Source of the DNA: Leucobacter denitrificans | Lineage (GTDB): Bacteria; Actinomycetota; Actinomycetes; Actinomycetales; Microbacteriaceae | Direction of reading: 5' to 3' | Length of the DNA stretch: 64,000 bases | Assembly (NCBI RefSeq): GCF_014396385.1 | Contig: NZ_CP060716.1 | Span: forward strand, 62,001 to 126,000 | In this document: piece after piece, positions 17,858-27,458 of the stretch | Position numbering within the stretch: position 1 is the first letter of the stretch | Layout: each line of letters opens with the position of its first letter | The notes under the pieces: generated by a model | What the model was told of the DNA's origin: nothing | The model's database searches: none | Seen by the model: only the letters and a program-made list of their open reading frames with translations | Position numbers and translations under genes: made by a program

Positions 17858-20800
17858 GTGACCGACCAGACTACTGCTGCCCCCCGATCGCGCCGACTTT
17901 CGCCGCTCGCAATCACCATCGTTCTCGTGGTGGTGCTCATCATTGCGTTTCTCGCCATTGCCTCGGTAATGACTGAGGTGCTGTGGTTTGAGCAGCTCGG
18001 TTATCTTGAGGTCTTCGCGATCCAGTGGCTCGCAGCTGCCGCAATGTTCGTCATCGGGTTTTTGGGTATGTCAGTGCCCACGTTTATTGCGATCGATATT
18101 GCCTATCGCAAGCGCCCGGTGTACGCCAGATTGACCGCGCAGCTAGATCGTTATCAAGAGGTTATCGAACCGCTTCGTCGTCTCGTGAAGTGGTTGCTCC
18201 CAGCGATTCTTGGCATTTTTGCCGGCGTTGCTTCTGCAACGAACTGGGAGACAATTCTGCTCTGGTGGAACTCGGAACCGACCGGCGAAGTAGATGCCCA
18301 GTTTGGTATAGATCTGTCGTTCTATCTCTTTACGCTCCCACTCCTGCAGTCCGTCGCGGGCTTCCTTTCTGCGGTAGTGCTTATCTCCCTCATTTTGGGT
18401 GTTGGCACGAGCTATCTCTACGGCGGCATTTCGTTCAATGAGCGTGAGTTCCGCATTTCAAAGGCAACCCGCATACAGACAGCAATTCTCGCGACGGTCT
18501 ACTTGCTCATACAGGCGGGTAGCTTGTGGCTCGATCAGTTTGCTGCGTTGACAGACACCAGTGGCTTTGCGACCGGCGCAATGTATACCGGGGTGCACGC
18601 ATCGATCCCTGGCAAGCAGATCCTCGCTGGAATCGCGGCGATCGTCGCGCTGCTTTTCCTCATCACCTCAATCACCGGAAAGTGGCGCATGCCGGTCATC
18701 GGCACCGCACTGCTCATCGTCTCGAGCCTCGTACTTGGAGTGGGGTATCCGTGGGCGATTCAGCAGTTCAAGGTACTGCCAGATGAGCAGAGCGTTGAGT
18801 CCGAATACATCAGCCGAAACATCGAAGCCACGAGAAAGGCGTATGGTCTCGACCAGGTCAAAGTGGAGCCGTATGACGCCATTACCGATGCCGAGCCAGG
18901 TGCGCTGCGCAATGACGCCGTGGCAGCATCCAACATTCGCATCATGGACCCAGAGGTTATTTCGCGAACCTTCGCGCAGCTCGAGCAGCTGAAGCAGTAC
19001 TACAAATTCCCGAACTCATTGAACGTCGATCGTTATGAGCTTGATGGTCAGGTTGAAGACACGGTCTCTGCGATCCGTGACATTGACCTGTCGGGACAGA
19101 CGAGCTGGTACAACCGCACCCTCGTGTTCACGCACGGGTACGGCATGGTTGCCGCTTACGGTAACCAGCGTTCAGCTGGCGGCGAGCCTGTCTTCCTCGA
19201 GAACGGAATTCCGACGAGTGGGCGCCTCGGTGAATTCGAACCCCGCGTCTATTTCGGAATGGACTCTCCTGAGTACTCGATTGTCGGTGGCGACCATGAG
19301 AAGCCGATCGAACTCGACTATCCGTCAGATGTGTCGAGTGGTAGTGAAGCGCCCGCTGATGAAGCAGAAGATGCAACACCCGCTGAATCAGAAGAACAGG
19401 CAACAACCGAAGCCGATGCTGCTGAGATTGGTGACGGAACTGCTGAAGAAGTGAACACTGGCCGCGCAAACCTCACCACGTTTGCTGGCGAGGGCGGCCC
19501 AGAGCTCAGCAATATCTTCACCAAGATTATTTACGCATTGAAGTTCCAAGACGTCGAGGTTATGCTTTCGGGCGCAGTCGTTGATGGATCGCAGATTCTC
19601 TACGATCGAAGCCCACTCGAGCGTGTACAGAAGGTAGCCCCATATCTCACGATCGATGAGGCACCGTACGCATCGGTCGTTGATGGCCGAATTAAGTGGA
19701 TCATCGATGGGTACACGACATCAGCTGATTACCCGTACTCAGAGATTCAAGATATGAATTCCCTACTCGTAGATGCTGACAACCAGCGCACGAGCATGTT
19801 GGCTAAGCCAGTGAACTACATTCGCAACTCGGTGAAGGCCACGGTTGACGCATACGACGGTAGCGTCACGCTGTACGCGTGGGACACTGAGGATCCGCTC
19901 CTCAAATCCTGGAGCAAGGTCTACCCAGGAACGCTCAAGGACGTGTCAGAGATGAGCGGTGACTTGCTGAGCCACGTGCGCTACCCAACAGATTTGTTCA
20001 AGGTTCAGCGTGAGGTACTGAGTAAGTATCACGTCACAAACGCTGGCGCGTTCTACTCGGATGAGGACGCTTGGAGAACTCCAGATGACCCGGTAGCAAG
20101 CACGAGCGAAGGTACCGCGAACCCACCGCAGCCACCGTACTATCTCACGCTTTCGGCAGGCGCGAACGCCGAACCCACCTATTCGATCTATTCGACGTAT
20201 ATTCCTGATGCAACGGGAGACACGGCCCGAGATATTCTCACTGGATACCTCGCTGCGAACTCGAATGCTGGTTCGGAAGACGGTAAGATTGCTGAAGACT
20301 ATGGAACGCTGAAACTTCTCACGCTACCGAAGAGCAATACGATTCCTGCTCCGGGTCAGGTGCAGAACAGTTTCAACACTGACCCGAAGGTTTCAACCGA
20401 GCTCAACCTGCTCCGACAGGGTGGCACGCGAGTCATTAGCGGTAACTTGTTGACACTTCCTGTTGGTGGCGGCCTGCTCTACGTGCAGCCGGTCTACCTT
20501 GAGGCGTCGTCTGGCACGCAGTTCCCGCTGCTGCAGAAGGTGCTCGTGTCGTTCGGCGACAGCATTGCGTTTGAGGACACGCTTGACGGTGCACTGGACA
20601 CGCTCTTCGGCGGTGACTCCGGTGCAAACCTCGAAGACGTCGAGGGCGGCGAGGAGCCAGGTTCGATCGCACCAGATGACGGCTCAGAGCCGTCTGGTGA
20701 GGGTGAGGAGGAGCCCTCGAGCAGCGGGAACTCTGCGACTATCACGCAAGCGCTTAGGGATATGCAAGAGGCTCTCACAGATCGCGACGCTGCAATGCAG

Positions 20801-20875
20801 GAAGGTGACTGGACAGCGTATGGTGAGGCAGACGCGAGGCTGAAGGATGCGCTAGAGCGCGCGCTTGGAGGCTAA
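17858..20875 (+). CDS. UPF0182 family large membrane protein
   Basis: This 1005-residue protein has about seven membrane helices in its first 320 residues (for example ITIVLVVVLIIAFLAIASVM near residues 22-41 and LLFLITSITGKW near 270). A large extracytoplasmic domain follows with the family's conserved features (ATRKAYGLD, YNRTLVFTHGYG, RVYFGMDSPEYSIVG, PYLTID, YPYSE, HVRYPTDLFKVQR, NRLLRQG-like segments). The family is widespread in actinobacteria (Rv3193c); its function is unknown. Oddities are an Ala/Glu/Asp-rich insertion around residues 488-530 and an acidic linker before the last 50 residues. It is followed by a long terminator hairpin. Confidence 0.9.
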   Translation: MTDQTTAAPRSRRLSPLAITIVLVVVLIIAFLAIASVMTEVLWFEQLGYLEVFAIQWLAAAAMFVIGFLGMSVPTFIAIDIAYRKRPVYARLTAQLDRYQEVIEPLRRLVKWLLPAILGIFAGVASATNWETILLWWNSEPTGEVDAQFGIDLSFYLFTLPLLQSVAGFLSAVVLISLILGVGTSYLYGGISFNEREFRISKATRIQTAILATVYLLIQAGSLWLDQFAALTDTSGFATGAMYTGVHASIPGKQILAGIAAIVALLFLITSITGKWRMPVIGTALLIVSSLVLGVGYPWAIQQFKVLPDEQSVESEYISRNIEATRKAYGLDQVKVEPYDAITDAEPGALRNDAVAASNIRIMDPEVISRTFAQLEQLKQYYKFPNSLNVDRYELDGQVEDTVSAIRDIDLSGQTSWYNRTLVFTHGYGMVAAYGNQRSAGGEPVFLENGIPTSGRLGEFEPRVYFGMDSPEYSIVGGDHEKPIELDYPSDVSSGSEAPADEAEDATPAESEEQATTEADAAEIGDGTAEEVNTGRANLTTFAGEGGPELSNIFTKIIYALKFQDVEVMLSGAVVDGSQILYDRSPLERVQKVAPYLTIDEAPYASVVDGRIKWIIDGYTTSADYPYSEIQDMNSLLVDADNQRTSMLAKPVNYIRNSVKATVDAYDGSVTLYAWDTEDPLLKSWSKVYPGTLKDVSEMSGDLLSHVRYPTDLFKVQREVLSKYHVTNAGAFYSDEDAWRTPDDPVASTSEGTANPPQPPYYLTLSAGANAEPTYSIYSTYIPDATGDTARDILTGYLAANSNAGSEDGKIAEDYGTLKLLTLPKSNTIPAPGQVQNSFNTDPKVSTELNLLRQGGTRVISGNLLTLPVGGGLLYVQPVYLEASSGTQFPLLQKVLVSFGDSIAFEDTLDGALDTLFGGDSGANLEDVEGGEEPGSIAPDDGSEPSGEGEEEPSSSGNSATITQALRDMQEALTDRDAAMQEGDWTAYGEADARLKDALERALGG

Positions 20876-20898
20876 TCCGATCTCATCGCACACTCATT

Positions 20899-20960
20899 AA
20901 ATCCGAGTGCGAGTTTGCTGCTCAGTGGTCACGCTTGAGCGGAAACTCGCACTCGGATTT
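20899..20960. terminator. Long terminator hairpin after the UPF0182 gene
   Basis: A perfect 18-base inverted repeat (AAATCCGAGTGCGAGTTT and its complement) encloses a 26-base loop that itself has a GCTCA/TGAGC stem. The right arm ends in a short T run. It could act in both directions. Confidence 0.85.
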
Positions 20961-21134
20961 TTCGTACCTGCTTGGATACTTGCCGTCGCTCACAATGGGC
21001 ATAGGTGTGAACTTCTGAATTCGAAGTTTTCCGGAAAGAAATGTCTGGGTTGTGATGGCTGGACGCTGACAAGGGACTGTGCGGATATCTCCACGACCCG
21101 ACGTCGCGGCAGCGGACCCTTCTGAGGCAAAGGC
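20961..21134. other. Intergenic stretch with no supported gene
   Basis: About 170 bases lie between two terminators. A short open frame crosses it but starts inside the terminator stem and has no binding site. Only a small hairpin (AACTTC, loop TGAATTC, GAAGTT) near 21010-21030 was seen. Confidence 0.5.
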
Positions 21135-21176
21135 AAAGGCCCCTGACTTGGGATAAATCCCAGGTCAGGGGCCTTT
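21135..21176 (-). terminator. Terminator of the initiator tRNA gene
   Basis: A 19-base stem (one G-T pair) with a TAAA loop lies directly after the 3' end of the tRNA on the minus strand. Read on that strand the stem ends in an A/T-rich run. Confidence 0.85.
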
Positions 21177-21179
21177 TCT

Positions 21180-21256
21180 TGGTTGCGGGGGCAGGATTTG
21201 AACCTACGACCTCCGGGTTATGAGCCCGGCGAGCTACCGAACTGCTCCACCCCGCG
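21180..21256 (-). tRNA. Initiator tRNA-fMet (CAT)
   Basis: Read on the minus strand this is a 77-base tRNA with an encoded CCA end. The acceptor stem starts CGCGGGG and pairs with CCCCGC plus an unpaired A, giving the C1-A72 mismatch of initiators. The anticodon stem-loop is CGGGCTCATAACCCG, with three consecutive G-C pairs and anticodon CAT. The T loop GTTCAAATC is standard. Both features separate it from elongator tRNA-Met. Flanking terminators on the downstream side mark it as a single-gene unit. Confidence 0.95.
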
Positions 21257-21396
21257 GCACAAGAATTAACTTTAGCACTTCAATGACCAGAAGGCGAATC
21301 GGCTCCACGCAACGACCTGTGGATAACCAAGTTCCGTTTGTCGTACGCACGGGCACCATAGCGACCTACGCATTTTGAATGAAAGGTCTCGTACTT

Positions 21397-23355
21397 ATGA
21401 TCTCCATGGTGTCGACTCGCCACTGGAACCGGCTGAAACTCAGCATTGCGACTGCGCTCACCGCGGTTCTCGTCGTGCTCGGGATAGGTGTTGCGCCAAC
21501 TCACGCAGCGACACTCGATGGAATGCTCGCCTTCAATGGGTTCCACGTTGGCGCATTCAAGAGTTCAGACGGCTCGCTCGCGTACTGTCTTGAACCCGGT
21601 GCAGACGCGCCATTCAGCACTCAGTTGGGTCCTACCGTCGTGTCATCACTGCCCGGCTACTCGGTAAACGCGCAAGATGGGTGGGGGTGGAGTGGCAAGG
21701 TAGCAACTGCGACTGCGTCCGGTGAAGTCTTGCGCCAGCTCAACTGGGTTCTCGCCGAGCATGCACCGGGCGCTTCTCCTGAGCAGGCTGTCGCCGTGCA
21801 GATTGCGCTTTGGGAGCTTCGTCGGGGCCCGGGTAACGCGGCGTGGCTCGATGAAAAATACAAGCTCATTCGCGATCACGGGGGAGCATCGTTTGTGCAG
21901 GCCGGCCTCAAACTTGCAGAACGGGCGAAGACCGAAGCCGTAGGGCCCGGTAATAGAACACCTGATGCTGCACTAATTATCAGCGCTGGTGAGGAGCACG
22001 GATCAGGAACACTCAGCTACCCAAGTGGAACCACGTCGCTCACGATCACGGGAGGCGAGTTTGAGAATGGTGAACAGCGCATGGTGCTCTCAGACGCTTC
22101 AGCGGGATCTGTCAAGTGGAGTGCGACGTTACATGACGACGAATGGGCCAGGTTCCATGAGGTGACCATCGAAGGAACGTGGGAGCTCGAGGAACGGTAC
22201 TGGCCAGATCAGATTGTGTTGCACCCTTCGTCGGACCAGACTGAGCAGAAGCTTGGTTCTGGAGTCGCCGCAGTCACAGCTAAAAATGGCGGTGAATTCG
22301 ACCCGGTCTCAATCACTGTCGATAGTCAGTTCACTCCCGCAATTGAAACCTCAGTGCCTGAGTTGATTGTGGATCGTGACACAGGTAGCTTCGCCGACAC
22401 GGTAACTGTCTCTGCATCTGGCGAATCAGCACCTTGGCCGCAACGAACGACGAACGGCACTTACTTGCCCCTCACTGCACAGGGAACGCTGTATGGACCA
22501 TTTAATGTGCCGCAAGAGGAGCGAGACGAAGCTCCCGCAGGATCGCCCGTTGCCGCGCGCAGCACGCTCAAGATCGACAATGGTCCTGGTACATATGCTG
22601 TGACTGCAGAAGCAACGCCGAGCGAGTCTGGGTATTACTACTGGGTCTGGCAAATCGATGAGGCGTCACAGTCTCGCCTAGTGAGAGACTCAGAACTTTT
22701 GCCGGCTAATGGAGTCTTTGCGGATCGATTTGGTGTCGACGTGGAAGGCCACGTAGTTCCCACTCAACTACGTTGGATCACTGCTCTGAAGGAGCGAGAA
22801 CTGCAGTTTGGCACTAAAGAGCAGGTGCTCGAGGACACAATCAAAGTGAGTATGCAGCGCGGTGCTTGGTTAGTTGACCGAACGGGAGAGCGGATCCCCG
22901 CGCGAATTCGTGTGACTGCCTACCAGCTAGATGAGGAACCAAGTCAGCAAGGCGAACCTCCCGCAGAGGCGAAAGAGATTGCCAGTGTTTTTGCTGACGT
23001 GACGGAGACCGAGACTTGGATCGACGTGCCTCCGATAACGATCCCTGAAGGTACGCGTGGGTGGGTGACCGTGCGGGCGTGCTTGCTTGAGGAAGACCAA
23101 GCAGAATCTGTGCGTGGCCATATCGAGTCGTGGTGTGACGACTTTGGCATACCAGAGGAGACAGCGGTGATCGTCGAACCCCAGGAACCCAAAACGCAAC
23201 CCAGGCTCGCAGTCACAGGGTTCGAACCCGGCCAGCTTGCACTCCTTGCTGGCGCCGGAGTGCTCACATCAGGTGTGTTGTTGTTCGGGCTTCAGGGAAT
23301 CATTCGCCGAGGTGCACGTAGGCGTGAGGGTCAACTGTTCACCACAGACCTGTAA
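21397..23355 (+). CDS. Predicted thioester-domain surface protein with LAVTG sorting signal
   Basis: This 652-residue secreted protein starts at ATG 21397, about ten bases after AAAGG; ATG 21379 or 21406 are possible. A signal peptide ends near THA-A (residue 37-38). Cys64 in LAYCLE and Gln135 in AVQIALWEL reproduce the YCL ... Q-x-x-[IL]-W pattern of Gram-positive thioester domains, which form a Cys-Gln isopeptide-like bond and attach covalently to host or surface amines. Repeated beta-sandwich-like segments follow. The C-terminus carries LAVTG at 23206-23220, then a hydrophobic helix and RRGARRREG: a sorting signal of the LAxTG type recognised by class E sortases. No sortase gene lies in the window. 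It stands alone after the tRNA. The adhesin role is inferred. Confidence 0.68.
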   Translation: MISMVSTRHWNRLKLSIATALTAVLVVLGIGVAPTHAATLDGMLAFNGFHVGAFKSSDGSLAYCLEPGADAPFSTQLGPTVVSSLPGYSVNAQDGWGWSGKVATATASGEVLRQLNWVLAEHAPGASPEQAVAVQIALWELRRGPGNAAWLDEKYKLIRDHGGASFVQAGLKLAERAKTEAVGPGNRTPDAALIISAGEEHGSGTLSYPSGTTSLTITGGEFENGEQRMVLSDASAGSVKWSATLHDDEWARFHEVTIEGTWELEERYWPDQIVLHPSSDQTEQKLGSGVAAVTAKNGGEFDPVSITVDSQFTPAIETSVPELIVDRDTGSFADTVTVSASGESAPWPQRTTNGTYLPLTAQGTLYGPFNVPQEERDEAPAGSPVAARSTLKIDNGPGTYAVTAEATPSESGYYYWVWQIDEASQSRLVRDSELLPANGVFADRFGVDVEGHVVPTQLRWITALKERELQFGTKEQVLEDTIKVSMQRGAWLVDRTGERIPARIRVTAYQLDEEPSQQGEPPAEAKEIASVFADVTETETWIDVPPITIPEGTRGWVTVRACLLEEDQAESVRGHIESWCDDFGIPEETAVIVEPQEPKTQPRLAVTGFEPGQLALLAGAGVLTSGVLLFGLQGIIRRGARRREGQLFTTDL

Positions 23356-23439
23356 TGATCCGCAGACTCCGTGCAGCTTGTCCAAACCTAATTCATAGGA
23401 TTGGGGTGAATGCTTATGGGTATCGAGAAGGGAGCCATG

Positions 23440-24975
23440 ATGGCTGATGAGGACACCCCAACAGAACCCGGCGCATCACAAAGTGAGCAGCACGCAGCAC
23501 AATCGCAATCGCAACCACCAGTCCCACAAGAGGGTGCCACGTCGGCTGCAGAGGCGATGTATGGATCATCACCTCAGCAGCCGGCTTCGGTGCAGCAGCA
23601 GACGACGCCGATCTATGGGGCGCAGCCAACGTACGGTCAACAGCATTCTCAGCAGTCTGCGGCATCGGGATATCCGGCGTATTCACCCTCATATTTAGGG
23701 CAGCAGTACTCGTCTCCCGCCGCACAGGCTTCGCAGCCTGAGACCTCGGAGAAGAAGGGACACTCGACGGGAACCCTGCTCTCCGGTCTCGCGATCGCTG
23801 CTCTTATTGGGGGTATCGTCGGCGGGGGCGTGTCTTCGCTCGTCGTGGCGAACCTTGCGCCTCAGTCAGCGACAGTCGCACAGCACAGCGGCGCTGTGAC
23901 GCTCAATAATCCTGAGAGTGTGACTGAGGTCACAGGGGTTGCCGCAGTAGCTACTCCGAGTGTCGTGACGCTTGAGGTGCAAGGGCAAAGCGCAGCTGGC
24001 TCTGGTTCAGGGGTGATTTATAGCGAAGACGGTTACATCATCACGAATGCTCACGTAGCAACTCTTGATGGGGCGGCGTCGGATGTGAGCATCCGCGTGA
24101 AACTGAGCGACGGCCGAGTCTTCGACGGCACCATTGTGGGCGTGGCTCCGTATTCAGACATCGCGGTGGTGAAGATTGAAGCTGACAACCTCACACCCAT
24201 TGAGGTTGCTGATTCAACCAAGGTGAATGTTGGCGATGTTGCAGTCGCGATCGGTGCGCCACTGAATCTGGCGAATACGGTGACGAGTGGTGTCGTGAGC
24301 GCACTCAACCGGGGTATTTCGGTGGGAAGTCCTCTCATTCCAGAAAGCCCAGACTCAGACCAGCCTCACGACGATGGCTCTGACGGGCAGAATCCTGGGT
24401 TCCCGTGGGACTTCCGATTCCAGAACCCGGGCCAAGAGGAGGAAGATACGCAGCAGAGTGTCGGGCAGGTGACCCTGCCCGTGATCCAGACTGATGCGTC
24501 GATCAACCCCGGTAACTCGGGTGGTGCGCTCCTGAACAACCAGGGTCAACTCATCGGCATTAACGTTGCGATCGCATCTCCAGGTGCAACCGAGGGAACC
24601 GCAGCGAGCGCGGGTCTCGGGTTCGCCATTCCCGCGCAGCTCGCGACGAGAGTTGCAGATGAGATCATCGCCGGCGAGCAGCCCTCACACGGGCTCCTCG
24701 GTGCGAGTGTTGCAGATTCAAGCTTCGACACAGACGCTGATGCGAATCACGCGGGTGGATTGCTTCAAGATCTCACCCCTGGTGGAGCGGCCGATGAAGC
24801 AGGTCTACGCGCAGGCGACGTGATCACTGCGATTAATGGCATTCCTGCAACCGACGGAACCACGGTGTCCGCGCTCATCAGAATGCAAGCGGGTGGGAGT
24901 GAAATCACCATCGATTACACAAGAAATGGTGAGGCGGGGCAAACCACCGCAACACTCGGCACTCTGGACTGGTAA
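23440..24975 (+). CDS. HtrA/DegP-type membrane-anchored serine protease with PDZ domain
   Basis: This 511-residue protein has a cytoplasmic Gln/Ser/Pro-rich N-terminus of about 100 residues and one membrane helix (LLSGLAIAALIGGIVGGG). The trypsin-like domain carries the full triad: His205 in TNAHV, Asp240 in SDIAVV and Ser360 in GNSGGAL. The PDZ domain includes GGAADEAGLRAGDVITAINGIP. It is expected to degrade or fold damaged proteins outside the membrane. ATG 23440 has GAAGGGAG five bases before it. An upstream in-frame ATG at 23410 follows TAGGAT by eight bases and could serve as a leaderless start. An Asp/Pro/Gln-rich insertion lies between Asp and Ser of the triad. A hairpin follows the stop. 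Confidence 0.9.
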   Translation: MADEDTPTEPGASQSEQHAAQSQSQPPVPQEGATSAAEAMYGSSPQQPASVQQQTTPIYGAQPTYGQQHSQQSAASGYPAYSPSYLGQQYSSPAAQASQPETSEKKGHSTGTLLSGLAIAALIGGIVGGGVSSLVVANLAPQSATVAQHSGAVTLNNPESVTEVTGVAAVATPSVVTLEVQGQSAAGSGSGVIYSEDGYIITNAHVATLDGAASDVSIRVKLSDGRVFDGTIVGVAPYSDIAVVKIEADNLTPIEVADSTKVNVGDVAVAIGAPLNLANTVTSGVVSALNRGISVGSPLIPESPDSDQPHDDGSDGQNPGFPWDFRFQNPGQEEEDTQQSVGQVTLPVIQTDASINPGNSGGALLNNQGQLIGINVAIASPGATEGTAASAGLGFAIPAQLATRVADEIIAGEQPSHGLLGASVADSSFDTDADANHAGGLLQDLTPGGAADEAGLRAGDVITAINGIPATDGTTVSALIRMQAGGSEITIDYTRNGEAGQTTATLGTLDW

Positions 24976-24982
24976 TTGCTCG

Positions 24983-25010
24983 CCTGGACGCTGGTGCGCC
25001 AGCGTCCAGG
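24983..25010. terminator. Hairpin after the HtrA-type gene
   Basis: A perfect 12-base stem (CCTGGACGCTGG with its complement) has a TGCG loop, eight bases after the stop codon. There is no T run, as is common for actinobacterial terminators. Confidence 0.7.
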
Positions 25011-25022
25011 TGTGTAGTGAAC

Positions 25023-25028
25023 TAGAGT
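25023..25028 (+). promoter_or_regulatory. Putative -10 element (TAGAGT) of a leaderless promoter
   Basis: TAGAGT is followed by seven bases (TTATTGA) and ATG 25036. No Shine-Dalgarno sequence is present. Confidence 0.45.
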
Positions 25029-25035
25029 TTATTGA

Positions 25036-27432
25036 ATGACCACTGCCCGATTTCACTTCGCGAGCGGTAATCTCGGCAAACTGCTGGCGATCCCGAAATA
25101 CGTGTTGTCGTTCGTCTTTTCATGGTTCGTTCCGCGCTCCCATCTGCAGTGGGCATTCGGAAGCGGAATTGGTGTGGGAGAGGGGGCTCTCGCCCTAGCT
25201 CTGCATGTGCGCCAAACGCAAACCGACGCTGTGGTTTTCTGGATGGTGAGTAACGAGTCAGAGCGCGCCCTTGCGGAACGCCACGACTTCATTGCAGTCG
25301 AACGGAATTCCTGGCGCGGATACTGGGTCACACTTCGTTCTGGCACACTCGTCGTCACCCACGGGCTCGGCGATGTGAATAGGTTTGGCGTGTTTGGGGC
25401 AGTAATTATTCAGCTCTGGCACGGTGCACCCATGAAGCGCATTCACTTGGATTCGCCAGTAACCACGACAGTGACCGGACCGAGGCTCATCCGGTCGCTG
25501 CTGCGGCGGATGTATGAGCGCGGCTCACAGCAGGTGAGTTTGTATGTCGCCGGGTCTATCGATGCCGCAGAGCGGTTGCGATCCGCATTCAGGGTGGATC
25601 CCGGCAAGGTTCGCGTTCTTGGAGATCCGCGCGATGACGTGCTCGTACGGCAGGCACAAAATCCTGCGCTCGCAAGCGAGGCGCGTGCGAGCGTACTTGA
25701 AGAGCTTGGACTCACTGATGCAGGCCCTGACACGCCGATCTTCCTGTATGCACCGACATGGCGCGACGGTGACGACGACCCGGCAATACCTGTTGCGGCG
25801 GAGATCGAGTCGATCCACTCACTACTGACGGATCTCGGCGCACACCTCATCATTCGGTCGCACCCGCTTGGAGCGGGCGACTACGATCCAGTGCTCAACG
25901 AACGAGTGCATATGCTCGGAAGCGATCGGGTACGGGACATTACACCGTTGCTTGGCGCGTTTGACGCGCTCATCACCGACTACTCATCGATCGCAATTGA
26001 TTTTGCTCTGCTCACGAGACCGATCGTGTGGTTCGCCCCCGATCTTGAGAGCTATACGCTCGGCAGAGGACTGTATGAACCGCTAGAGATCACGGCTACA
26101 GGGGCCGTAGAACGCAGTTGGGGCGGCGTCGTCACACGACTCGAACGGCTAGCCGAGCAAGGGTCGCACGAACTCCGTGAATCGCAGAGAAGTTCGCGCG
26201 CGCTCGCCGAAAGATTCCATGCCTATCGAGACGGTGCTTCAGCCGCAAGAGTCGCGGAGTATATAGCTGAACTCAAACGCCCCGCACACGAACTCGTACC
26301 GAATCCAGCAGTGTTCTTCGAGAGCTTTTATGGCAGACAGGTGAGCTGCAATCCACTCGCACTCGACCGAGAAATTGCCGCGCGACATCCCGATCTCGAC
26401 AGATACTGGAGCGTGACCTCAGAGCGGCAAGCTGTTCCAGAGGGGGCGACGCCGGTACTTGTCGGCGGAAAGGAGTGGTTCGCAGCACGCCGCCACGCCA
26501 AACTGCTCGTGGTGAATGACTGGCTTCGGCATCGGTTCAAGCGAGCGCGGGGCCAATTTGTGCTGCAAACTTGGCACGGAACAATGCTGAAACACCTCGC
26601 ACTGGGCCGCCCAAACGTTTCGCTGCGCACACGCTTGGCGATCCGCCGCGAAAGTAGCCGCTGGAGCGCCATGCTCTCTCAAAACCCGCACGCAACCGAA
26701 CAGTTCCGCAAGAGCTATGCGTTCTCGGGTCCAGTGTTCGAAGAGGGCTACCCGAGGGTCGATCGGCTCGCTCTCGCAAACGCGGGGAGCGGACTGAACC
26801 CCGTTACTGTTCGAGCGTCGCGCGCAGCGGTGGGCGTGCCTCAAAGCAAGCGTGTGCTTGTTTACGCGCCTACCTGGCGCGAGAGTGCCGTAGCCGCCGT
26901 TGATGAGCTCGATGTTACTGCGCTCGCCGCCGCGTTAGGTGATGAATGGGTGGTCGTTGCAAGGGGCCACACGCGTCAACATTCCCTCGGTGGGTACAAC
27001 ATCGTTGGTGAGTACGGCGTGATCGATGCCTCCAAGCATCCCGACATCAACGACGTCATTCTTGCGGCCGACCTCATCGTCACAGACTATTCATCGCTGA
27101 TGTTTGATGCGGCGGCATCGAACATTCCCCTCGCGTTCTTTGTGCCTGACCTTGAGAACTATCGAGACCGAGAGCGTGGCTTTACCTTTGACTTCGAAGG
27201 CGACTCGCCTGGTCCGCTACTCACCAGCCGTGAAGAGGTTGTTTCCTGCGCAAACGCGCTGGCTCGCGACGGCCGTGCCGCCGAGTGGATCGGTGAATAC
27301 CAAGGTGCCTACGCGGCTTGGCAGAAACGTTTCCTCCCGCACGATGACGGGTTCGCAGCATCTCGGGTCGTAAGCAAGCTCGAAGAATGCGGTGCACTCG
27401 CCTCAAATACCGCGCTCGCCTCAAGCAAGTAG
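25036..27432 (+). CDS. Tandem two-domain TagF-like CDP-glycerol glycerophosphotransferase
   Basis: This 798-residue protein has two copies of the Glyphos_transf (TagF/TagB) domain. The first has LWHGAPMKR near residue 125, YAPTWRDGDDD, IIRSHP and ITDYSSIAIDF. The second has TWHGTMLKH near 512, YAPTWRESA, VARGHTR and VTDYSSLMFDA. Such enzymes move glycerol-phosphate or ribitol-phosphate from CDP-alditols to a growing wall teichoic-acid-type chain at the inner face of the membrane. No membrane helix is present; Lys/Arg patches may bind lipid. Both active-site histidines appear in each copy, so two activities (priming and polymerising) in one chain are possible. The next genes encode a glycosyltransferase, a further TagF-like protein and an ABC exporter. 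Confidence 0.85.
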   Translation: MTTARFHFASGNLGKLLAIPKYVLSFVFSWFVPRSHLQWAFGSGIGVGEGALALALHVRQTQTDAVVFWMVSNESERALAERHDFIAVERNSWRGYWVTLRSGTLVVTHGLGDVNRFGVFGAVIIQLWHGAPMKRIHLDSPVTTTVTGPRLIRSLLRRMYERGSQQVSLYVAGSIDAAERLRSAFRVDPGKVRVLGDPRDDVLVRQAQNPALASEARASVLEELGLTDAGPDTPIFLYAPTWRDGDDDPAIPVAAEIESIHSLLTDLGAHLIIRSHPLGAGDYDPVLNERVHMLGSDRVRDITPLLGAFDALITDYSSIAIDFALLTRPIVWFAPDLESYTLGRGLYEPLEITATGAVERSWGGVVTRLERLAEQGSHELRESQRSSRALAERFHAYRDGASAARVAEYIAELKRPAHELVPNPAVFFESFYGRQVSCNPLALDREIAARHPDLDRYWSVTSERQAVPEGATPVLVGGKEWFAARRHAKLLVVNDWLRHRFKRARGQFVLQTWHGTMLKHLALGRPNVSLRTRLAIRRESSRWSAMLSQNPHATEQFRKSYAFSGPVFEEGYPRVDRLALANAGSGLNPVTVRASRAAVGVPQSKRVLVYAPTWRESAVAAVDELDVTALAAALGDEWVVVARGHTRQHSLGGYNIVGEYGVIDASKHPDINDVILAADLIVTDYSSLMFDAAASNIPLAFFVPDLENYRDRERGFTFDFEGDSPGPLLTSREEVVSCANALARDGRAAEWIGEYQGAYAAWQKRFLPHDDGFAASRVVSKLEECGALASNTALASSK

Positions 27433-27458
27433 AGCACTCGCAGATCCTGCAGAATTAT

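Noticed and set aside
20907..21125. A 72-codon open frame between the two terminators
   Set aside because: Begins inside the terminator stem, no ribosome-binding site, no similarity.
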